Source of the DNA: Neobacillus cucumis
GTDB taxonomy: Bacteria; Bacillota; Bacilli; Bacillales; Cytobacillaceae
Assembly: GCF_002860255.1 (NCBI RefSeq)
Contig: NZ_PGVE01000050.1
Coordinates: 1-64,000, forward strand
Length of the DNA: 64,000 nucleotides
Direction: 5' to 3'
The notes beneath the pieces are model-generated. The model had not been told where the DNA came from and made no database searches. It saw nothing but the letters and a program-made list of their open reading frames with translations. Every line of letters starts with the position of its first letter. The first letter of the stretch is position 1. Positions 33,382-42,909 of this stretch are shown here, in pieces. Position numbers and translations under genes: made by a program.

Positions 33382-34401
33382 ATGAATGAACGTTACTCAA
33401 GGCAAGTTCTTTTTCCCGGAATTGGCAAGGAAGGACAAGAAAAAATAAGGGGAAAGCATGTCCTAATCATTGGGGCAGGGGCATTAGGCTCTGGAAGTGC
33501 GGAGGTGCTGACTCGTGCCGGGGTTGGCAGAATCACGATTGTCGATAGGGACTACGTGGAGGAGAGCAACTTGCAGCGCCAGCAGCTGTATACGGAAGAG
33601 GATGTCTTAGGTAAGCTTCCCAAAGCGGCAGCAGCAGAAAAACGATTGCGTGCAATTAATTCAGATGTAGAGATACGAGCAATCATCGGTGACGCTACCC
33701 CAGAACTGCTGGAAGAATTAGCCGCTGGTATCGATTTGATGATGGATGCGACCGACAACTTTGAAACCCGAATGGTTATGAATGATGTCTCGCAAAAGTA
33801 CAAGATTCCCTGGATTTATGGTGCCTGTGTCGGCAGCTATGGCATGAGTTTTTCGATTATTCCCGGTAAAACACCTTGTTTGAATTGTTTGCTTAGGACC
33901 ATCCCGCTGCAGGGAATGACCTGTGATACGGGCGGAATTATCTCACCAGCCGTTCAAATGGTAATCGCCCACCAGACGGCTGAGGCATTAAAAATGCTGG
34001 TTGAGGATTGGGAGTCAGTCCGGACCACCTTTGTCAGCTTTGATCTTTGGCGGAATCAATACACGAGCTTAAAAATGTCGAAAGCAAAATTTGCTGGCTG
34101 TTTGTCCTGCGGTGAAGAGCGGACCTATCCTTATTTAGATCATGAAAATAGGACGAAGACGACCGTTCTTTGCGGCCGGGATACTGTTCAAATTCGCCCT
34201 TCTAATCAAGGGGAGGTTTCACTTGAAAAGTTAGCAGGCCAGCTTGGTTCGTTAGGGTACCAAGTGAAGGGAAACCCTTATTTGCTATCGGTTGAAATGG
34301 GTCCCGAACGGATGGTTATTTTTCAAGATGGACGTGCGTTAATCCACGGAACAAAGGATTTAACGCATGCAAAGTCAATTTATCAGCGGATACTAGGTTA
34401 A
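33382..34401 (+). CDS. moeB: MoaD-adenylating enzyme MoeB
   Basis: A 339-residue E1-like enzyme. The nucleotide-binding motif IIGAGALGSGSAEVLTRAG, DRDYVEESNLQRQ and DATDNFETR are typical. CxxC pairs CLNC and CLSC bind zinc, and GMTCDTGG has the conserved cysteine. ThiF is a close relative, but its place directly after moaD and the length of B. subtilis MoeB favour MoeB. The C-terminal part after residue 265 is not a rhodanese domain. Last gene of the operon. Confidence 0.9.
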   Translation: MNERYSRQVLFPGIGKEGQEKIRGKHVLIIGAGALGSGSAEVLTRAGVGRITIVDRDYVEESNLQRQQLYTEEDVLGKLPKAAAAEKRLRAINSDVEIRAIIGDATPELLEELAAGIDLMMDATDNFETRMVMNDVSQKYKIPWIYGACVGSYGMSFSIIPGKTPCLNCLLRTIPLQGMTCDTGGIISPAVQMVIAHQTAEALKMLVEDWESVRTTFVSFDLWRNQYTSLKMSKAKFAGCLSCGEERTYPYLDHENRTKTTVLCGRDTVQIRPSNQGEVSLEKLAGQLGSLGYQVKGNPYLLSVEMGPERMVIFQDGRALIHGTKDLTHAKSIYQRILG

Positions 34402-34406
34402 CAGAG

Positions 34407-34440
34407 AACCCGTACCAGGAATGGTGCGGGCTTTGTTTTT
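34407..34440 (+). terminator. terminator of the fdh/moco operon
   Basis: CCCGTACCA and TGGTGCGGG (one G-U pair) form a stem followed by CTTTGTTTTT. Confidence 0.8.
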
Positions 34441-34447
34441 GTTGTTT

Positions 34448-34489
34448 GACTTTGAGAATTGTCCAGCTCCAGCGCCTTGCGCTTTTCTT
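34448..34489. repeat. short copy of the second dispersed repeat family
   Basis: GAGAATTGTCCAGCTCC joined directly to AGCGCCTTGCGCTTTTCT: both ends of the family with the centre lost. Confidence 0.65.
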
Positions 34490-34495
34490 CCGACA

Positions 34496-34511
34496 TGTTT
34501 CACGTGAAACA
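34496..34511. promoter_or_regulatory. parS chromosome partition site
   Basis: TGTTTCACGTGAAACA is identical to the ParB (Spo0J) binding consensus TGTTNCACGTGAAACA and sits in a perfect 26-bp palindrome (34491-34516). In Bacillus most parS sites lie in the origin-proximal part of the chromosome and load ParB and SMC. Confidence 0.9.
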
Positions 34512-34600
34512 TGTCGAATAAGTGGATATGGTCTATTTTTTCGTAAATTTGTCGATAATCAGGTAGAATATAAACAAGATTAAATTTTGAGGTGTAATCA

Positions 34601-34906
34601 GTGAATATTTCTGTTGATAAGTTACTTGCGAAAATAGAAAATGAATTGAAATTAGCAAAAACTAGTACGAGAGAAGAAAACTTGCGGGAAAAGGTTTACT
34701 CTATTAAAATATTATGCGAACTCATCTTGGACGAAAAACAGGTGAGTGCGAAGCCTGCCGCACCGACACAACCAGCAGTCTCACCGCAGGTTTATCAACA
34801 GCCTTTAATAAATCAACAAGTATTTCAGCAGGGATCTTCCTTACAACAGCCTAAAAAGCTTGAAATGGACGATGAAGCAAATGGAGATTCACTATTTGAT
34901 TTTTAA
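34601..34906 (+). CDS. ywdI: YwdI family protein
   Basis: A 101-residue protein. An N-terminal helical part (residues 1-48, MNISVDKLLAKIENELKLAK) is followed by a Pro/Gln-rich linker and an acidic end. It resembles B. subtilis YwdI in sequence and place next to ywdK. GTG start after GAGGTG. Function unknown. Confidence 0.75.
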   Translation: MNISVDKLLAKIENELKLAKTSTREENLREKVYSIKILCELILDEKQVSAKPAAPTQPAVSPQVYQQPLINQQVFQQGSSLQQPKKLEMDDEANGDSLFDF

Positions 34907-34924
34907 GATGGGGGAATTTTTACG

Positions 34925-35296
34925 ATGAAAGCATTTATTATTGTGGGTGCAATCAATGCCTTTTTGGCAGTGGCGCTCGGAGCGTTTGGGGCTCATGGTT
35001 TAAAGGATAGACTGGATGCCCATTATCTGGACATTTGGAAAACGGGTGTTACCTATCAAATGTTTCATGCCACTGGAATTCTTATTGTCGCATTGCTTCT
35101 CGGCAAAGTACCAATGAGCTCTCTTTTTACATGGTCCGGATGGCTAATGCTCGTGGGAATTATTTTCTTTAGCGGCAGCTTGTATCTTCTCAGCTTAACG
35201 AAGGTTGGAGTTTTAGGAGCAATTACACCGATTGGCGGAGTTTGCTTTTTAGCTGCTTGGGTGTTAATGATTGTTGGAGCGGTTAAGAACTTATAA
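34925..35296 (+). CDS. ywdK: YwdK, DUF423 membrane protein
   Basis: A 123-residue protein with four membrane segments; GAINAFLAVALGAFGAHGLK is the DUF423 hallmark. It follows ywdI by 18 bases. Function unknown. Confidence 0.85.
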   Translation: MKAFIIVGAINAFLAVALGAFGAHGLKDRLDAHYLDIWKTGVTYQMFHATGILIVALLLGKVPMSSLFTWSGWLMLVGIIFFSGSLYLLSLTKVGVLGAITPIGGVCFLAAWVLMIVGAVKNL

Positions 35297-35301
35297 TAGG
35301 A

Positions 35302-35337
35302 AAAACAGGCATTGGGGAAATTCCCAATGCCTGTTTT
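35302..35337. terminator. bidirectional terminator between ywdK and gerQ
   Basis: AAACAGGCATTGGG and CCCAATGCCTGTTT form a long perfect stem with A and T flanks. Confidence 0.9.
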
Positions 35338-35339
35338 AT

Positions 35340-35810
35340 TTATCTCGGAGGGTAACTTCCTAAAGTAGGACCGGCCCCGTATGGATATTCATATTCAATT
35401 TCTTCAGAGAATGTAATATAGTCAACAGCGACCATTGGAATGAGATATCGTGTGCCGACCTGCGGATCACTTAAAATCACGTGGTCACGACCGGCAGCTT
35501 CGATGATTCCTTTAAATTCTTTGGCATTCCATTGGTTATTTCCTTCAAAGGTAGCAAATACAGTAACCAATTTTCCTTTGTTTAAGCGAAGAATATTTTC
35601 GATGTATGACTGCTCAATCGGCAGCATGCCAGGAGCTCCAGCAGCGCCCTGAGGCGGCGGTGTGGCTGGCATACCCCCTCCAGCCGGCGGAAATTGCGGA
35701 AAGCCCTGAGTTGGCATAAAGCCTTGCCCGCCAGCCATTGGCTGTGCTCCTTGCTGGCGCGATGCATCCGTATAAGGCTGAAATCCTTGAGGATTGTAAT
35801 ATTGACTCAT
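35340..35810 (-). CDS. gerQ: spore coat protein GerQ
   Basis: A 156-residue coat protein. Residues 1-70 are rich in Gln, Gly and Pro (QQGAQPMAGGQGFMPTQG), and the C-terminal domain LPIEQSYIENILRLNKGKLVTVFATFEGN...KEFKGIIEAAGRDHVILSDP is the conserved GerQ part. In B. subtilis GerQ (YwdL) is crosslinked by transglutaminase Tgl and needed to localise the lytic enzyme CwlJ. ATG 35810 has GGGAGGG before it. Confidence 0.9.
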   Translation of the reverse strand: MSQYYNPQGFQPYTDASRQQGAQPMAGGQGFMPTQGFPQFPPAGGGMPATPPPQGAAGAPGMLPIEQSYIENILRLNKGKLVTVFATFEGNNQWNAKEFKGIIEAAGRDHVILSDPQVGTRYLIPMVAVDYITFSEEIEYEYPYGAGPTLGSYPPR

Positions 35811-36030
35811 CTTTTTCCCTCCCATAAAAACTCATTCATAAGTAAAGTAATAGACGAATGACTTAACGATTCTATTCATACTCCATTGAACCAAAAATGG
35901 TGACAGTTTTTACGGCTCTTTTCTCACCTCTTTTTGATGAGACTTTCGGAGCTTAATCTTTAGACTCGCTGTTTAATTAGTATGAGGAAAAAGTATGAAA
36001 TATGACTGAAAGAAAAGTGCTCTAAAACAG

Positions 36031-36068
36031 AAAAAAGTTCTCAAGGAACAAGTCCCGAGAACTTTTTA
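36031..36068. terminator. terminator after hemQ
   Basis: AAAAGTTCTC and GAGAACTTTT form a stem with A and T flanks, directly after the hemQ stop on the minus strand. Confidence 0.8.
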
Positions 36069-36076
36069 AAAAAGAA

Positions 36077-36820
36077 TTATACATGGAGGAATTGAGGAAC
36101 GCGTTCTTCTTCAAGCAAATTGCCGACGAAGAAGGCACCGAACTCGCCGTAGCGTGCGCTGACCTCATCAAAACGCATTTCATAAATGAGTTTTTTAAAC
36201 TGAAGGACCTCATCAGCGAAAAGTGTAACACCCCATTCGTAGTCGTCGAAGCCAACGGAACCGGTGATGATTTGTTTAACTTTCCCAGCATATGTACGGC
36301 CGATCATGCCATGGCTGCGCATAAGGCCGCGGCGCTCATCCATCGGCAGCATGTACCAGTTATCATTGCCTTGACGGCGCTTGTCCATTGGATAGAAGCA
36401 GACATGCTTGGCTTTTGGCAATGTTGGGTAAAGTCGTGCAAGGATTTGTGGATTCTGATAGGGATCTTCACCAGCTGGCAGGTAGTTGCTGAGTTCAACT
36501 ACGGAAACATAGGAATGAGCAGGAATGGTGAATTCCGCTAATTTAGTTTTATTGAATTGGGTTTCGATTTCGTTTAGTTCCTCCATGGTTGGACGAAGGA
36601 TCATCATCATAAAATCGGCTTTTTGACCAACAATTGTATATAAAGCATGGCTGCCTTCTTTGCGTGCCTGTGTCGCGTTCCATTTTTCAACAAGACTTAA
36701 AAACTCGTGAATCGCGGCCTCGCGCTCATCACTTGAAAGCATTTTCCAAGTTGTCCAATCAACGGTACGGAAATCATGAAGGCAATACCAGCCATCAAGC
36801 GTTTGTGCTGCTTCACTCAT
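36077..36820 (-). CDS. hemQ: coproheme decarboxylase HemQ
   Basis: A 247-residue chlorite-dismutase-family protein that makes haem b from coproheme in Gram-positive bacteria. Segments include [62 protein letters not shown] (with the radical-forming tyrosine in NWYML) and [15 protein letters not shown] 36820 has AGGAG 8 bases before it. Next to pta as in B. subtilis (ywfI). Confidence 0.93.
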   Translation of the reverse strand: MSEAAQTLDGWYCLHDFRTVDWTTWKMLSSDEREAAIHEFLSLVEKWNATQARKEGSHALYTIVGQKADFMMMILRPTMEELNEIETQFNKTKLAEFTIPAHSYVSVVELSNYLPAGEDPYQNPQILARLYPTLPKAKHVCFYPMDKRRQGNDNWYMLPMDERRGLMRSHGMIGRTYAGKVKQIITGSVGFDDYEWGVTLFADEVLQFKKLIYEMRFDEVSARYGEFGAFFVGNLLEEERVPQFLHV

Positions 36821-36988
36821 TATAATCACTCCTAAATAATCATTCTTCTTATTACCAATGTTAACTATATCATAGTTTGACCAAGCAGCGCCTTTATAAA
36901 ACTCTATATTGGTGACTAGTGGATATTTTTATGAAAAGGGTAAATAGTAAAAGAGGAGTGGAATTTTTAGAAAACTAAAACATTTTGG

Positions 36989-37002
36989 TGTAATCGCTGC
37001 CA
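36989..37002 (+). promoter_or_regulatory. CcpA cre-like site upstream of pta
   Basis: TGTAATCGCTGCCA matches TGWAANCGNTNWCA at 13 of 14. TTGCTT (37013-37018) with AAGTAT (37036-37041) is a possible promoter, which puts the cre about 50-55 bases upstream of the start point. CcpA activates pta from a site at such a distance in B. subtilis. Confidence 0.5.
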
Positions 37003-37079
37003 GTGACTTACATTGCTTGAAATTTTACTTTGGTAAAGTATCCTAGAAGAAGAAGCTTTTTTAAGGGAGGATAAATGTA

Positions 37080-38054
37080 GTGAGTGATTTATTTGAAGGG
37101 TTAAAACAAAAAATTTCTGGACGCAATTTACGAATTGTTTTTCCAGAGGGATTAGATGAACGCATTATTCGCGCAACCAGCCGTTTAGCTGAGGAAAATT
37201 TAATGACACCTATCTTGGTAGGAAATATTGAACAGGTTCAGGCAAAAGCACAGGAACTTGGCGTTTCTGTTGAAAATGCAGAAATTTATGATCCAACAAG
37301 CTATGCAGGGATGGAAGAATTGGTTGCAGCATTTGTTGACCGCCGTAAAGGGAAAGTAACCGAAGAGGATGCCCGCAAAATCTTATTGGATGAAAACTAT
37401 TTCGGTACGATGCTTGTGTATTTAAATAAAGCGCACGGTCTTGTCAGCGGAGCAGCACATTCAACGGCTGATACGGTTCGCCCGGCATTGCAAATTATTA
37501 AAACAAAAGCAGGCGTGAAGAAAACTTCTGGTGTGTTCATCATGGTACGTGAAGATGAAAAATATGTATTTGCTGATTGTGCGATCAATATTGCACCGGA
37601 TAGCAATGATTTAGCAGAAATCGCGATTGAGAGTGCGAAAACAGCAGAAATGTTTGATATCGAGCCTCGGATTGCGATGTTAAGCTTTTCTACAAAGGGT
37701 TCAGCGAAATCACCTGAAACGGAGCGCGTGGCAGAGGCTGTAGCTGAAGCTAAACGCCGCGATGCATCACTTGTTTTAGATGGAGAATTCCAATTTGATG
37801 CAGCGTTTGTTCCTTCTGTTGCAAAAAGTAAGGCACCTGGCTCTGTCCTTCAAGGGGATGCAAATGTGTTTATTTTCCCTAGCCTTGAAGCTGGAAATAT
37901 CGGCTATAAGATTGCTCAGCGTTTAGGCGGTTTTGAAGCTGTAGGGCCGATTTTACAAGGCTTAAATGCTCCTGTTAACGACTTGTCCCGCGGCTGTAAT
38001 GAGGAAGATGTATACAAGCTTGCTCTTATCACGGCAGCACAAGGGTTAAAATAA
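37080..38054 (+). CDS. pta: phosphate acetyltransferase Pta
   Basis: A 324-residue enzyme interconverting acetyl-CoA and acetyl phosphate in overflow metabolism. Family motifs include VFPEGLDERIIRAT, VSGAAHSTADTVRPALQIIKT, MLSFSTKGSAKSPE, DGEFQFDAAFV and FPSLEAGNIGYKIAQRLGG. GTG 37080 is the start, behind AAGGGAGG. Confidence 0.95.
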   Translation: MSDLFEGLKQKISGRNLRIVFPEGLDERIIRATSRLAEENLMTPILVGNIEQVQAKAQELGVSVENAEIYDPTSYAGMEELVAAFVDRRKGKVTEEDARKILLDENYFGTMLVYLNKAHGLVSGAAHSTADTVRPALQIIKTKAGVKKTSGVFIMVREDEKYVFADCAINIAPDSNDLAEIAIESAKTAEMFDIEPRIAMLSFSTKGSAKSPETERVAEAVAEAKRRDASLVLDGEFQFDAAFVPSVAKSKAPGSVLQGDANVFIFPSLEAGNIGYKIAQRLGGFEAVGPILQGLNAPVNDLSRGCNEEDVYKLALITAAQGLK

Positions 38055-38063
38055 TGAACGAAT

Positions 38064-38096
38064 GAGCTGGTCTTAGCTAAGGCTGGCTCTTTTTTC
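38064..38096 (+). terminator. pta terminator
   Basis: An imperfect stem of GAGCTGGTCTTAGC with TAAGGCTGGCTC is followed by a T run. Confidence 0.65.
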
Positions 38097-38188
38097 TGGG
38101 TGTGAAAAGGAGTGAACCCTGCCGGGCTGTTTAATTTCGCTTCTTTTTGATAAAATTAATCCTATTAAACCATTAAGGAGTTACAAAA

Positions 38189-39034
38189 ATGGAAGGTTTA
38201 TTACGGCAGCACGAGTGGCGGATCATTGACCAGTCGGCGGTTGGAGTTCATTTTCAAGCATTACAATCTTTTGGTACGGATGATACCTTATGTGCCTCTG
38301 TTGGTGCAGGCAAGGCGCCGGCGACTGCAAGGACCTGGGTTCATCATAATACGATTGTGTTAGGGATACAGGATACAAGATTGCCATTTTTACAGGAGGG
38401 CATTCAATTTTTGACTTCAGAGGGCTATCAGCCGATTGTCCGGAATTCCGGCGGATTAGCGGTTGTGCTGGATGAGGGTGTTCTTAATATCTCGTTAATT
38501 TTCCCAGAAGTCGAAAAAGGGATTGATATCAATCGCGGTTATGATGCTATGTGGCAGCTGGTTCAGCAGATGTTTGCTGATTTTCCTCAGCCAATTGAAG
38601 CGCGGGAAATTGTCGGCTCTTATTGCCCGGGAAGTTATGATTTGAGTATCGACGGGAAAAAGTTTGCCGGGATTTCGCAGCGTCGTTTGAAACGAGGGGT
38701 GGCCGTGCAGATTTATCTGTGTGTAAATGGCAGCGGCCAAAGGCGGGCTGAGGTAGTACGGGAATTTTATCAGCTGGCTAAAAAAGAGGAACAAACGAAA
38801 TTTGTCTATCCGGAGGTGGTTCCTGAGGTTATGGCCTCGCTGTCGGAATTACTCGGTGTTGAATTGACGATTGCTGATGTGATGCTGCGTCTCTTAAAAC
38901 AGTTAAAAGCAAATAGTGAATACTTATATGCTGGACAGTTGAATGAGTTCGAGCATGACTTGTTTCCTGGGTACTATCAGCGGGTGATGGAACGGAATGA
39001 GAAAATTGCTGAGATGGCGGATCAGATAAGTTAA
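38189..39034 (+). CDS. lipL: octanoyl-[GcvH]:protein N-octanoyltransferase LipL
   Basis: A 281-residue cofactor transferase of the LplA/LipB fold that moves octanoyl from GcvH to E2 subunits. [43 protein letters not shown] with the catalytic cysteine, and the lysine after the Cys are typical of YwfL/LipL. Gene order after pta matches B. subtilis. Confidence 0.9.
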   Translation: MEGLLRQHEWRIIDQSAVGVHFQALQSFGTDDTLCASVGAGKAPATARTWVHHNTIVLGIQDTRLPFLQEGIQFLTSEGYQPIVRNSGGLAVVLDEGVLNISLIFPEVEKGIDINRGYDAMWQLVQQMFADFPQPIEAREIVGSYCPGSYDLSIDGKKFAGISQRRLKRGVAVQIYLCVNGSGQRRAEVVREFYQLAKKEEQTKFVYPEVVPEVMASLSELLGVELTIADVMLRLLKQLKANSEYLYAGQLNEFEHDLFPGYYQRVMERNEKIAEMADQIS

Positions 39035-39058
39035 TCTGAGCTGTGGATTTATCTCCCT

Positions 39059-39118
39059 GTTGATTGGAGCCTCCTCGGCGCTCCCCGCGGAAAGCGAGTG
39101 CCAGGAGCGGAAATCAAC
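39059..39118. repeat. shortened copy of the GC-rich dispersed repeat
   Basis: GTTGATTGGAG at the left and GGAGCGGAAATCAAC at the right flank a short centre with CCCCGCGGAAAGCGAG. The outer arms seen in the full copy are missing. Confidence 0.75.
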
Positions 39119-39140
39119 ACCCGATTTTATACTCCCAAAT

Positions 39141-39178
39141 AAAAAAGCCGTAGATCTATTCAATAGATTTACGGCTTC
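39141..39178. terminator. terminator between lipL and rsfA
   Basis: AAGCCGTAGATCTATT pairs with AATAGATTTACGGCTT; A run at the left and pyrimidine-rich right side. Confidence 0.7.
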
Positions 39179-39238
39179 CTATATTAAGTTGCTGCAACGC
39201 TTTGACTCTTCTCCCTTTAGTTCCCCAAAGAAAAATAT

Positions 39239-40003
39239 TTATTCTGCTACTTTTTCAAGGTTTCCGTTACGATCCATTTTGAATTTTGTAGCGGGTCTTT
39301 CCTCTTCTTCAAATAATACAAGTTTTCTGGCACGGTTCATGATTTTCATCAAGGTCTCGTAGTCTTCTTGAATGGTCTCGGTATTTTGCTCCAGCCCTTC
39401 GATTTTTGCAGTCATTTCCTCATTTTGCTTTCTTAACTCGGTAATTTCTCTTTTCAATCTTTCATTCTCACTTTTTAGTGCTTCATTTTGCAGATTGGCA
39501 TGATGAAAGTTTTGTAAATAAGAGATAACCGCATCAAGTGACATTGCACCACCCGCAGGTACTGCTTGACGGTAGGTTTGTGTTTGTGTTGTTTGTGAGA
39601 CTGCTGGCTTAACAAAGGTTTCTTCGGCCATTTCTATCTGCATTTCTGGCATCTCAACAGCGGTTTCCATAGGCATTTCCACATGAATTGGGGCTAATAT
39701 TTCTAATTCATCTGTAGCCGGGACTGGAGGATTGTAAAGCAGCTTTTTCTTGCCGCCTTGGTCTTTTCCTAATACTCGCTGTCTTTGTTTTCGCTGCTTT
39801 TTGGCTAGTTGGAGTGCTTTTTCATAGGTGTGGCGGACGACGGCATTCCATCTGAAGCCACAAGCTGCTGAAGTACGGTTAAGCTTGTCTCCTACTTCCT
39901 CGAAAGCATTTAGCTGAGTACTGCCTTCTCTTACATGACGAAGAACGGTTTCAGCTAATAGTAAGTCATTTTCATCTGTCCATGCATCTTGACGAACTTT
40001 CAT
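39239..40003 (-). CDS. rsfA: prespore-specific regulator RsfA
   Basis: A 254-residue DNA-binding protein. Residues 1-60 form a Myb/SANT-like domain ([34 protein letters not shown]). A linker follows, and a leucine/glutamate-rich coiled coil (about 170-230) may form a dimer. RsfA (YwfN) adjusts sigma-F-dependent genes in the forespore. ATG 40003 follows GGGAG. Gene order supports the assignment. Confidence 0.9.
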   Translation of the reverse strand: MKVRQDAWTDENDLLLAETVLRHVREGSTQLNAFEEVGDKLNRTSAACGFRWNAVVRHTYEKALQLAKKQRKQRQRVLGKDQGGKKKLLYNPPVPATDELEILAPIHVEMPMETAVEMPEMQIEMAEETFVKPAVSQTTQTQTYRQAVPAGGAMSLDAVISYLQNFHHANLQNEALKSENERLKREITELRKQNEEMTAKIEGLEQNTETIQEDYETLMKIMNRARKLVLFEEEERPATKFKMDRNGNLEKVAE

Positions 40004-40326
40004 ATTTTTCAACTCCCTGGATAGTTTTACCAATTTGTCAGTTCCATTGACTGACGTTTTTTTAAAGTTCTAGTCTTAGGATTGACAACTTTTTCAAGGT
40101 TTATACCAAAATGATTGCAAGGATAGTAGAGTTTTTAACTAAAAGATTAAGTAGGATTGACAAGAGTTGCTAATGACCTGAGGCTTGCATTGGAAAAAAA
40201 GAACCTGTAAAATACCTATGGTGTAAAACTGTTTAAAAGATAATTGTGTTTTCAAATTACTAATTGTGTTTATTGGATAAAATAGTGATACAGATAATAG
40301 ATTGACGATAGAAAGGGGTGGATGGA

Positions 40327-40548
40327 ATGTCGAATGAATTTCGTGTTTGTGATGATTGTCAGGCCGTGAATTTAAAGACATTGATCCCTCGTTTGAAAGA
40401 AGTGGATCCGGATGCCGAAATCAAAATTGGATGCCAATCTTATTGCGGTCCCGGCCGAAAAAAAACCTTTGCCTTTGTTAACAACCGCCCCGTAGCTGCA
40501 TTAACGGAAGAGGAATTAATGGAGAAGGTAAATAAAAAGATTAAGTAA
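40327..40548 (+). CDS. DUF1450 (YuzB-like) protein
   Basis: A 73-residue protein with conserved cysteines ([32 protein letters not shown]), as in the DUF1450 family, whose members have a thioredoxin-like ferredoxin fold. ATG 40327 is preferred to GTG 40318 because AAAGGGG precedes it. Function unknown. Confidence 0.8.
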   Translation: MSNEFRVCDDCQAVNLKTLIPRLKEVDPDAEIKIGCQSYCGPGRKKTFAFVNNRPVAALTEEELMEKVNKKIK

Positions 40549-40859
40549 ATCCCTGTGTGGAAATAGATAGTAATTCATAGAAGATCACCTGCGTCCAATT
40601 AGACCAAAGGTGGTTTTTCTTTTTGTTTGGTACGTTTGGTTCCATTGGGTGCCTGTCACCAATAATCATATGCTAATAGTAGAATTGGTGCCTGTCACTA
40701 TTAGTAATGCGTAGATGTTGTAAATGGTGGATGACGTCTGTTGATGTCGAAAAATCGTGCGGAATTTTGCTGTTTTTTGGTATATAATAGGAGTAATGAT
40801 TAGATTGGCCAAAATTTGGCAATAGGAAAGTAGCATTTGTTTTAGGAAGAGGGTATTCC
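40549..40859. other. intergenic region with palindromic repeats and a promoter-like box
   Basis: It holds two GGTGCCTGTCAC-type palindromes (40648-40699) and TATAAT at 40783-40788 upstream of ywfO. No gene is seen. Confidence 0.6.
40648..40699. repeat. GGTGCCTGTCACC palindrome cluster 1
   Basis: Copies at 40648-40660 (GGTGCCTGTCACC) and 40687-40699 (GGTGCCTGTCACT). The motif is a near-palindrome and recurs near 42180, 42840, 48810 and 48858. Confidence 0.8.
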
Positions 40860-42155
40860 ATGCAATATTCGGCTGAAAAGTTAACGGAAGAAAAAGTGTT
40901 TAAAGATCCCGTACATCGTTATGTTCATGTCCAGGACAGGGTAATTTGGGATCTCATTGGAACAAAAGAATTTCAGCGTCTGCGCCGGATTAAGCAGCTC
41001 GGAACCACTTTTTTAACCTTTCATGGTGCAGAACACAGCAGATTTAACCATTCGCTCGGAGTATATGAAATTGTCCGCCGCATTATCGATGATGTTTTTA
41101 GAGGGAGACCGGAATGGAACGATGATGAACGCCTTCTAACTCTATGTGCGGCACTTCTCCACGACCTTGGGCACGGCCCGTTTTCCCACTCGTTTGAAAA
41201 AGTATTTGATTTTGACCACGAAGACCTAACCCGTGCGATTATTTTAGGGAACACTGAAGTCAACAAGGTTCTCCTGAAAGTAAGCCCTGATTTTCCCACG
41301 CAAGTTGCTGAGGTCATAGCCAAAACATCAGCGAAAAAGCTTGTTGTCAGCATGATTTCTAGTCAGATAGATGCAGACCGGATGGATTATTTGCAGCGGG
41401 ATGCCTATTTTACGGGGGTCAGCTACGGCCAATTTGATATGGAACGAATTTTAAGGGTCATGCGGCCTAAGGAAGAGCAGGTCGTGATCAAAAAGAGCGG
41501 CATGCATGCGGTCGAGGACTATATTATGAGCCGTTATCAGATGTATTGGCAGGTATACTTTCATCCTGTCTCCCGCAGTGCCGAAGTGGTTTTAAGGAAA
41601 ATCCTCCACCGCGCCAAGTATTTGTATGAGAATAACTACTCTTTTAAACTTGAGCCTATCCACTTCATGTCTCTTTTCCAGGAGAAGGTAACATTAGAAG
41701 ACTATTTAAAATTGGATGAGTCTGTTTGTTTTTATTATTTTCAGATTTGGCAAGAAGAAAAGGATGCGATATTAAGCGACCTTTGCAGGCGCTTCGTCAA
41801 TCGCAACTTATTTAAATATGCTGAGTTTGACCCTGCGAAAGAATACAAGAAGCTTGCTGAATTAACGGTTCTATTTGAAAAAGCAGGAATCGACCCTGAA
41901 TATTATTTGATTGTTGATTCCTCTTCGGATTTACCTTATGATTTCTACCGCCCAGGTGAGGAAGAAGAACGGCTGCCGATTCATTTATTGATGAAAAACG
42001 GAGAATTACGAGAGTTATCCCGGGAATCAGAAATCGTCGATGCGATTTCAGGAAAGAGGAGAACGGACCACAAACTCTATTACCCGGCTGACTTCATCGA
42101 AGACAACTCCAGCCAAAGCGAACTAAAAAAGCAAATTCGTGCCCTTTTAGAATAG
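40860..42155 (+). CDS. ywfO: HD-domain phosphohydrolase YwfO
   Basis: A 431-residue metal-dependent phosphohydrolase, probably a dNTP triphosphohydrolase by family. The HD motif is ALLHDLGHGPFSH, with upstream histidine in HGAEHSRFNHSLGVYEI and aspartate in SQIDADRMDYLQRDAYFTG. Same gene neighbours as B. subtilis ywfO. Confidence 0.9.
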   Translation: MQYSAEKLTEEKVFKDPVHRYVHVQDRVIWDLIGTKEFQRLRRIKQLGTTFLTFHGAEHSRFNHSLGVYEIVRRIIDDVFRGRPEWNDDERLLTLCAALLHDLGHGPFSHSFEKVFDFDHEDLTRAIILGNTEVNKVLLKVSPDFPTQVAEVIAKTSAKKLVVSMISSQIDADRMDYLQRDAYFTGVSYGQFDMERILRVMRPKEEQVVIKKSGMHAVEDYIMSRYQMYWQVYFHPVSRSAEVVLRKILHRAKYLYENNYSFKLEPIHFMSLFQEKVTLEDYLKLDESVCFYYFQIWQEEKDAILSDLCRRFVNRNLFKYAEFDPAKEYKKLAELTVLFEKAGIDPEYYLIVDSSSDLPYDFYRPGEEEERLPIHLLMKNGELRELSRESEIVDAISGKRRTDHKLYYPADFIEDNSSQSELKKQIRALLE

Positions 42156-42179
42156 TAACATGCTGAAAACATTAGAAAT

Positions 42180-42240
42180 GGTGCCTGTCACCATTATAGA
42201 TCTTAACATAGTGAACATATGAGAAATGGTGTATGACACC
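42180..42240. repeat. GGTGCCTGTCACC palindrome cluster 2
   Basis: A copy at 42180-42192 and a diverged copy (GGTGTATGACACC) at 42228-42240, both between ywfO and ywgA. Confidence 0.8.
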
Positions 42241-42276
42241 AATAGAGATCTGTTTAGATGGAGTAGGAGATGACGA

Positions 42277-42783
42277 ATGTTGTTAAAAGATCATGCTAAG
42301 CTGATGCAGGCGATTATGGTTTCTGGTCAGATTACCGGAAGGAAAAAGCTGCAGAAGATGATATATATTGCGAAGAAGGTAGATTTCCCTTTTCAAGAGC
42401 GGTTTCAGTTTCATTTTTACGGCCCTTATTCTGAGGAATTAACAACAAGGGTAGAAGAACTTTGTAATATGGGGTTCTTAAATGAAGTAAAAGAAAAGAA
42501 GGGCGGATATTACCAATATCGCTATACACTGACAGAGTCGGGGAAGGAATTTCTAAGCTTAAATAAAGTAGAGATGCCAAGTTTAGAGGATTGTTTTATG
42601 GATATGAACGAACAAAATGCTAGATTCCTCGAGCTAGTTTCAACGGTTTTGTATTTTGATAATCTCTCAAAAGAAGAAGTTACCGACAAGGTATTCACCT
42701 TAAAAAGCAGCCAGCGTTATACCCATGCTGAAATCGAGGAAGCCTATCAATACATTGAAACCCTCAAAACCAAAATTCAATAA
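42277..42783 (+). CDS. ywgA: YwgA family protein
   Basis: A 168-residue protein. Residues 15-90 look like a winged-helix-like region (GRKKLQKMIYIAKKVDFPFQERFQFHFYGPYSEELTTRVEEL), related to uncharacterised YwgA/DUF4065-like proteins. It lies between ywfO and ywhB homologues as in B. subtilis. Function unknown. Confidence 0.8.
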   Translation: MLLKDHAKLMQAIMVSGQITGRKKLQKMIYIAKKVDFPFQERFQFHFYGPYSEELTTRVEELCNMGFLNEVKEKKGGYYQYRYTLTESGKEFLSLNKVEMPSLEDCFMDMNEQNARFLELVSTVLYFDNLSKEEVTDKVFTLKSSQRYTHAEIEEAYQYIETLKTKIQ

Positions 42784-42791
42784 TATAGATC

Positions 42792-42834
42792 AAAAAACCG
42801 CCGGGCAGATGAAAACCAACTCGGGCGGTTTTTT
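42792..42834. terminator. ywgA terminator
   Basis: AAAAACCGCC (42793-42802) and GGCGGTTTTTT (42825-42834) form a strong stem with a T run. Confidence 0.85.
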
Positions 42835-42839
42835 CTTTA

Positions 42840-42890
42840 GTGACAGGCACCCTTTCTACTATTTATGAGTGATAAACGGTGCCTGTCACC
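42840..42890. repeat. GGTGCCTGTCACC palindrome cluster 3
   Basis: An inverted copy (GTGACAGGCACC) at 42840-42851 faces a direct copy at 42878-42890, so the pair can form a larger hairpin. Confidence 0.8.
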
Positions 42891-42909
42891 ATTAATGTCA
42901 CCGTTTATT

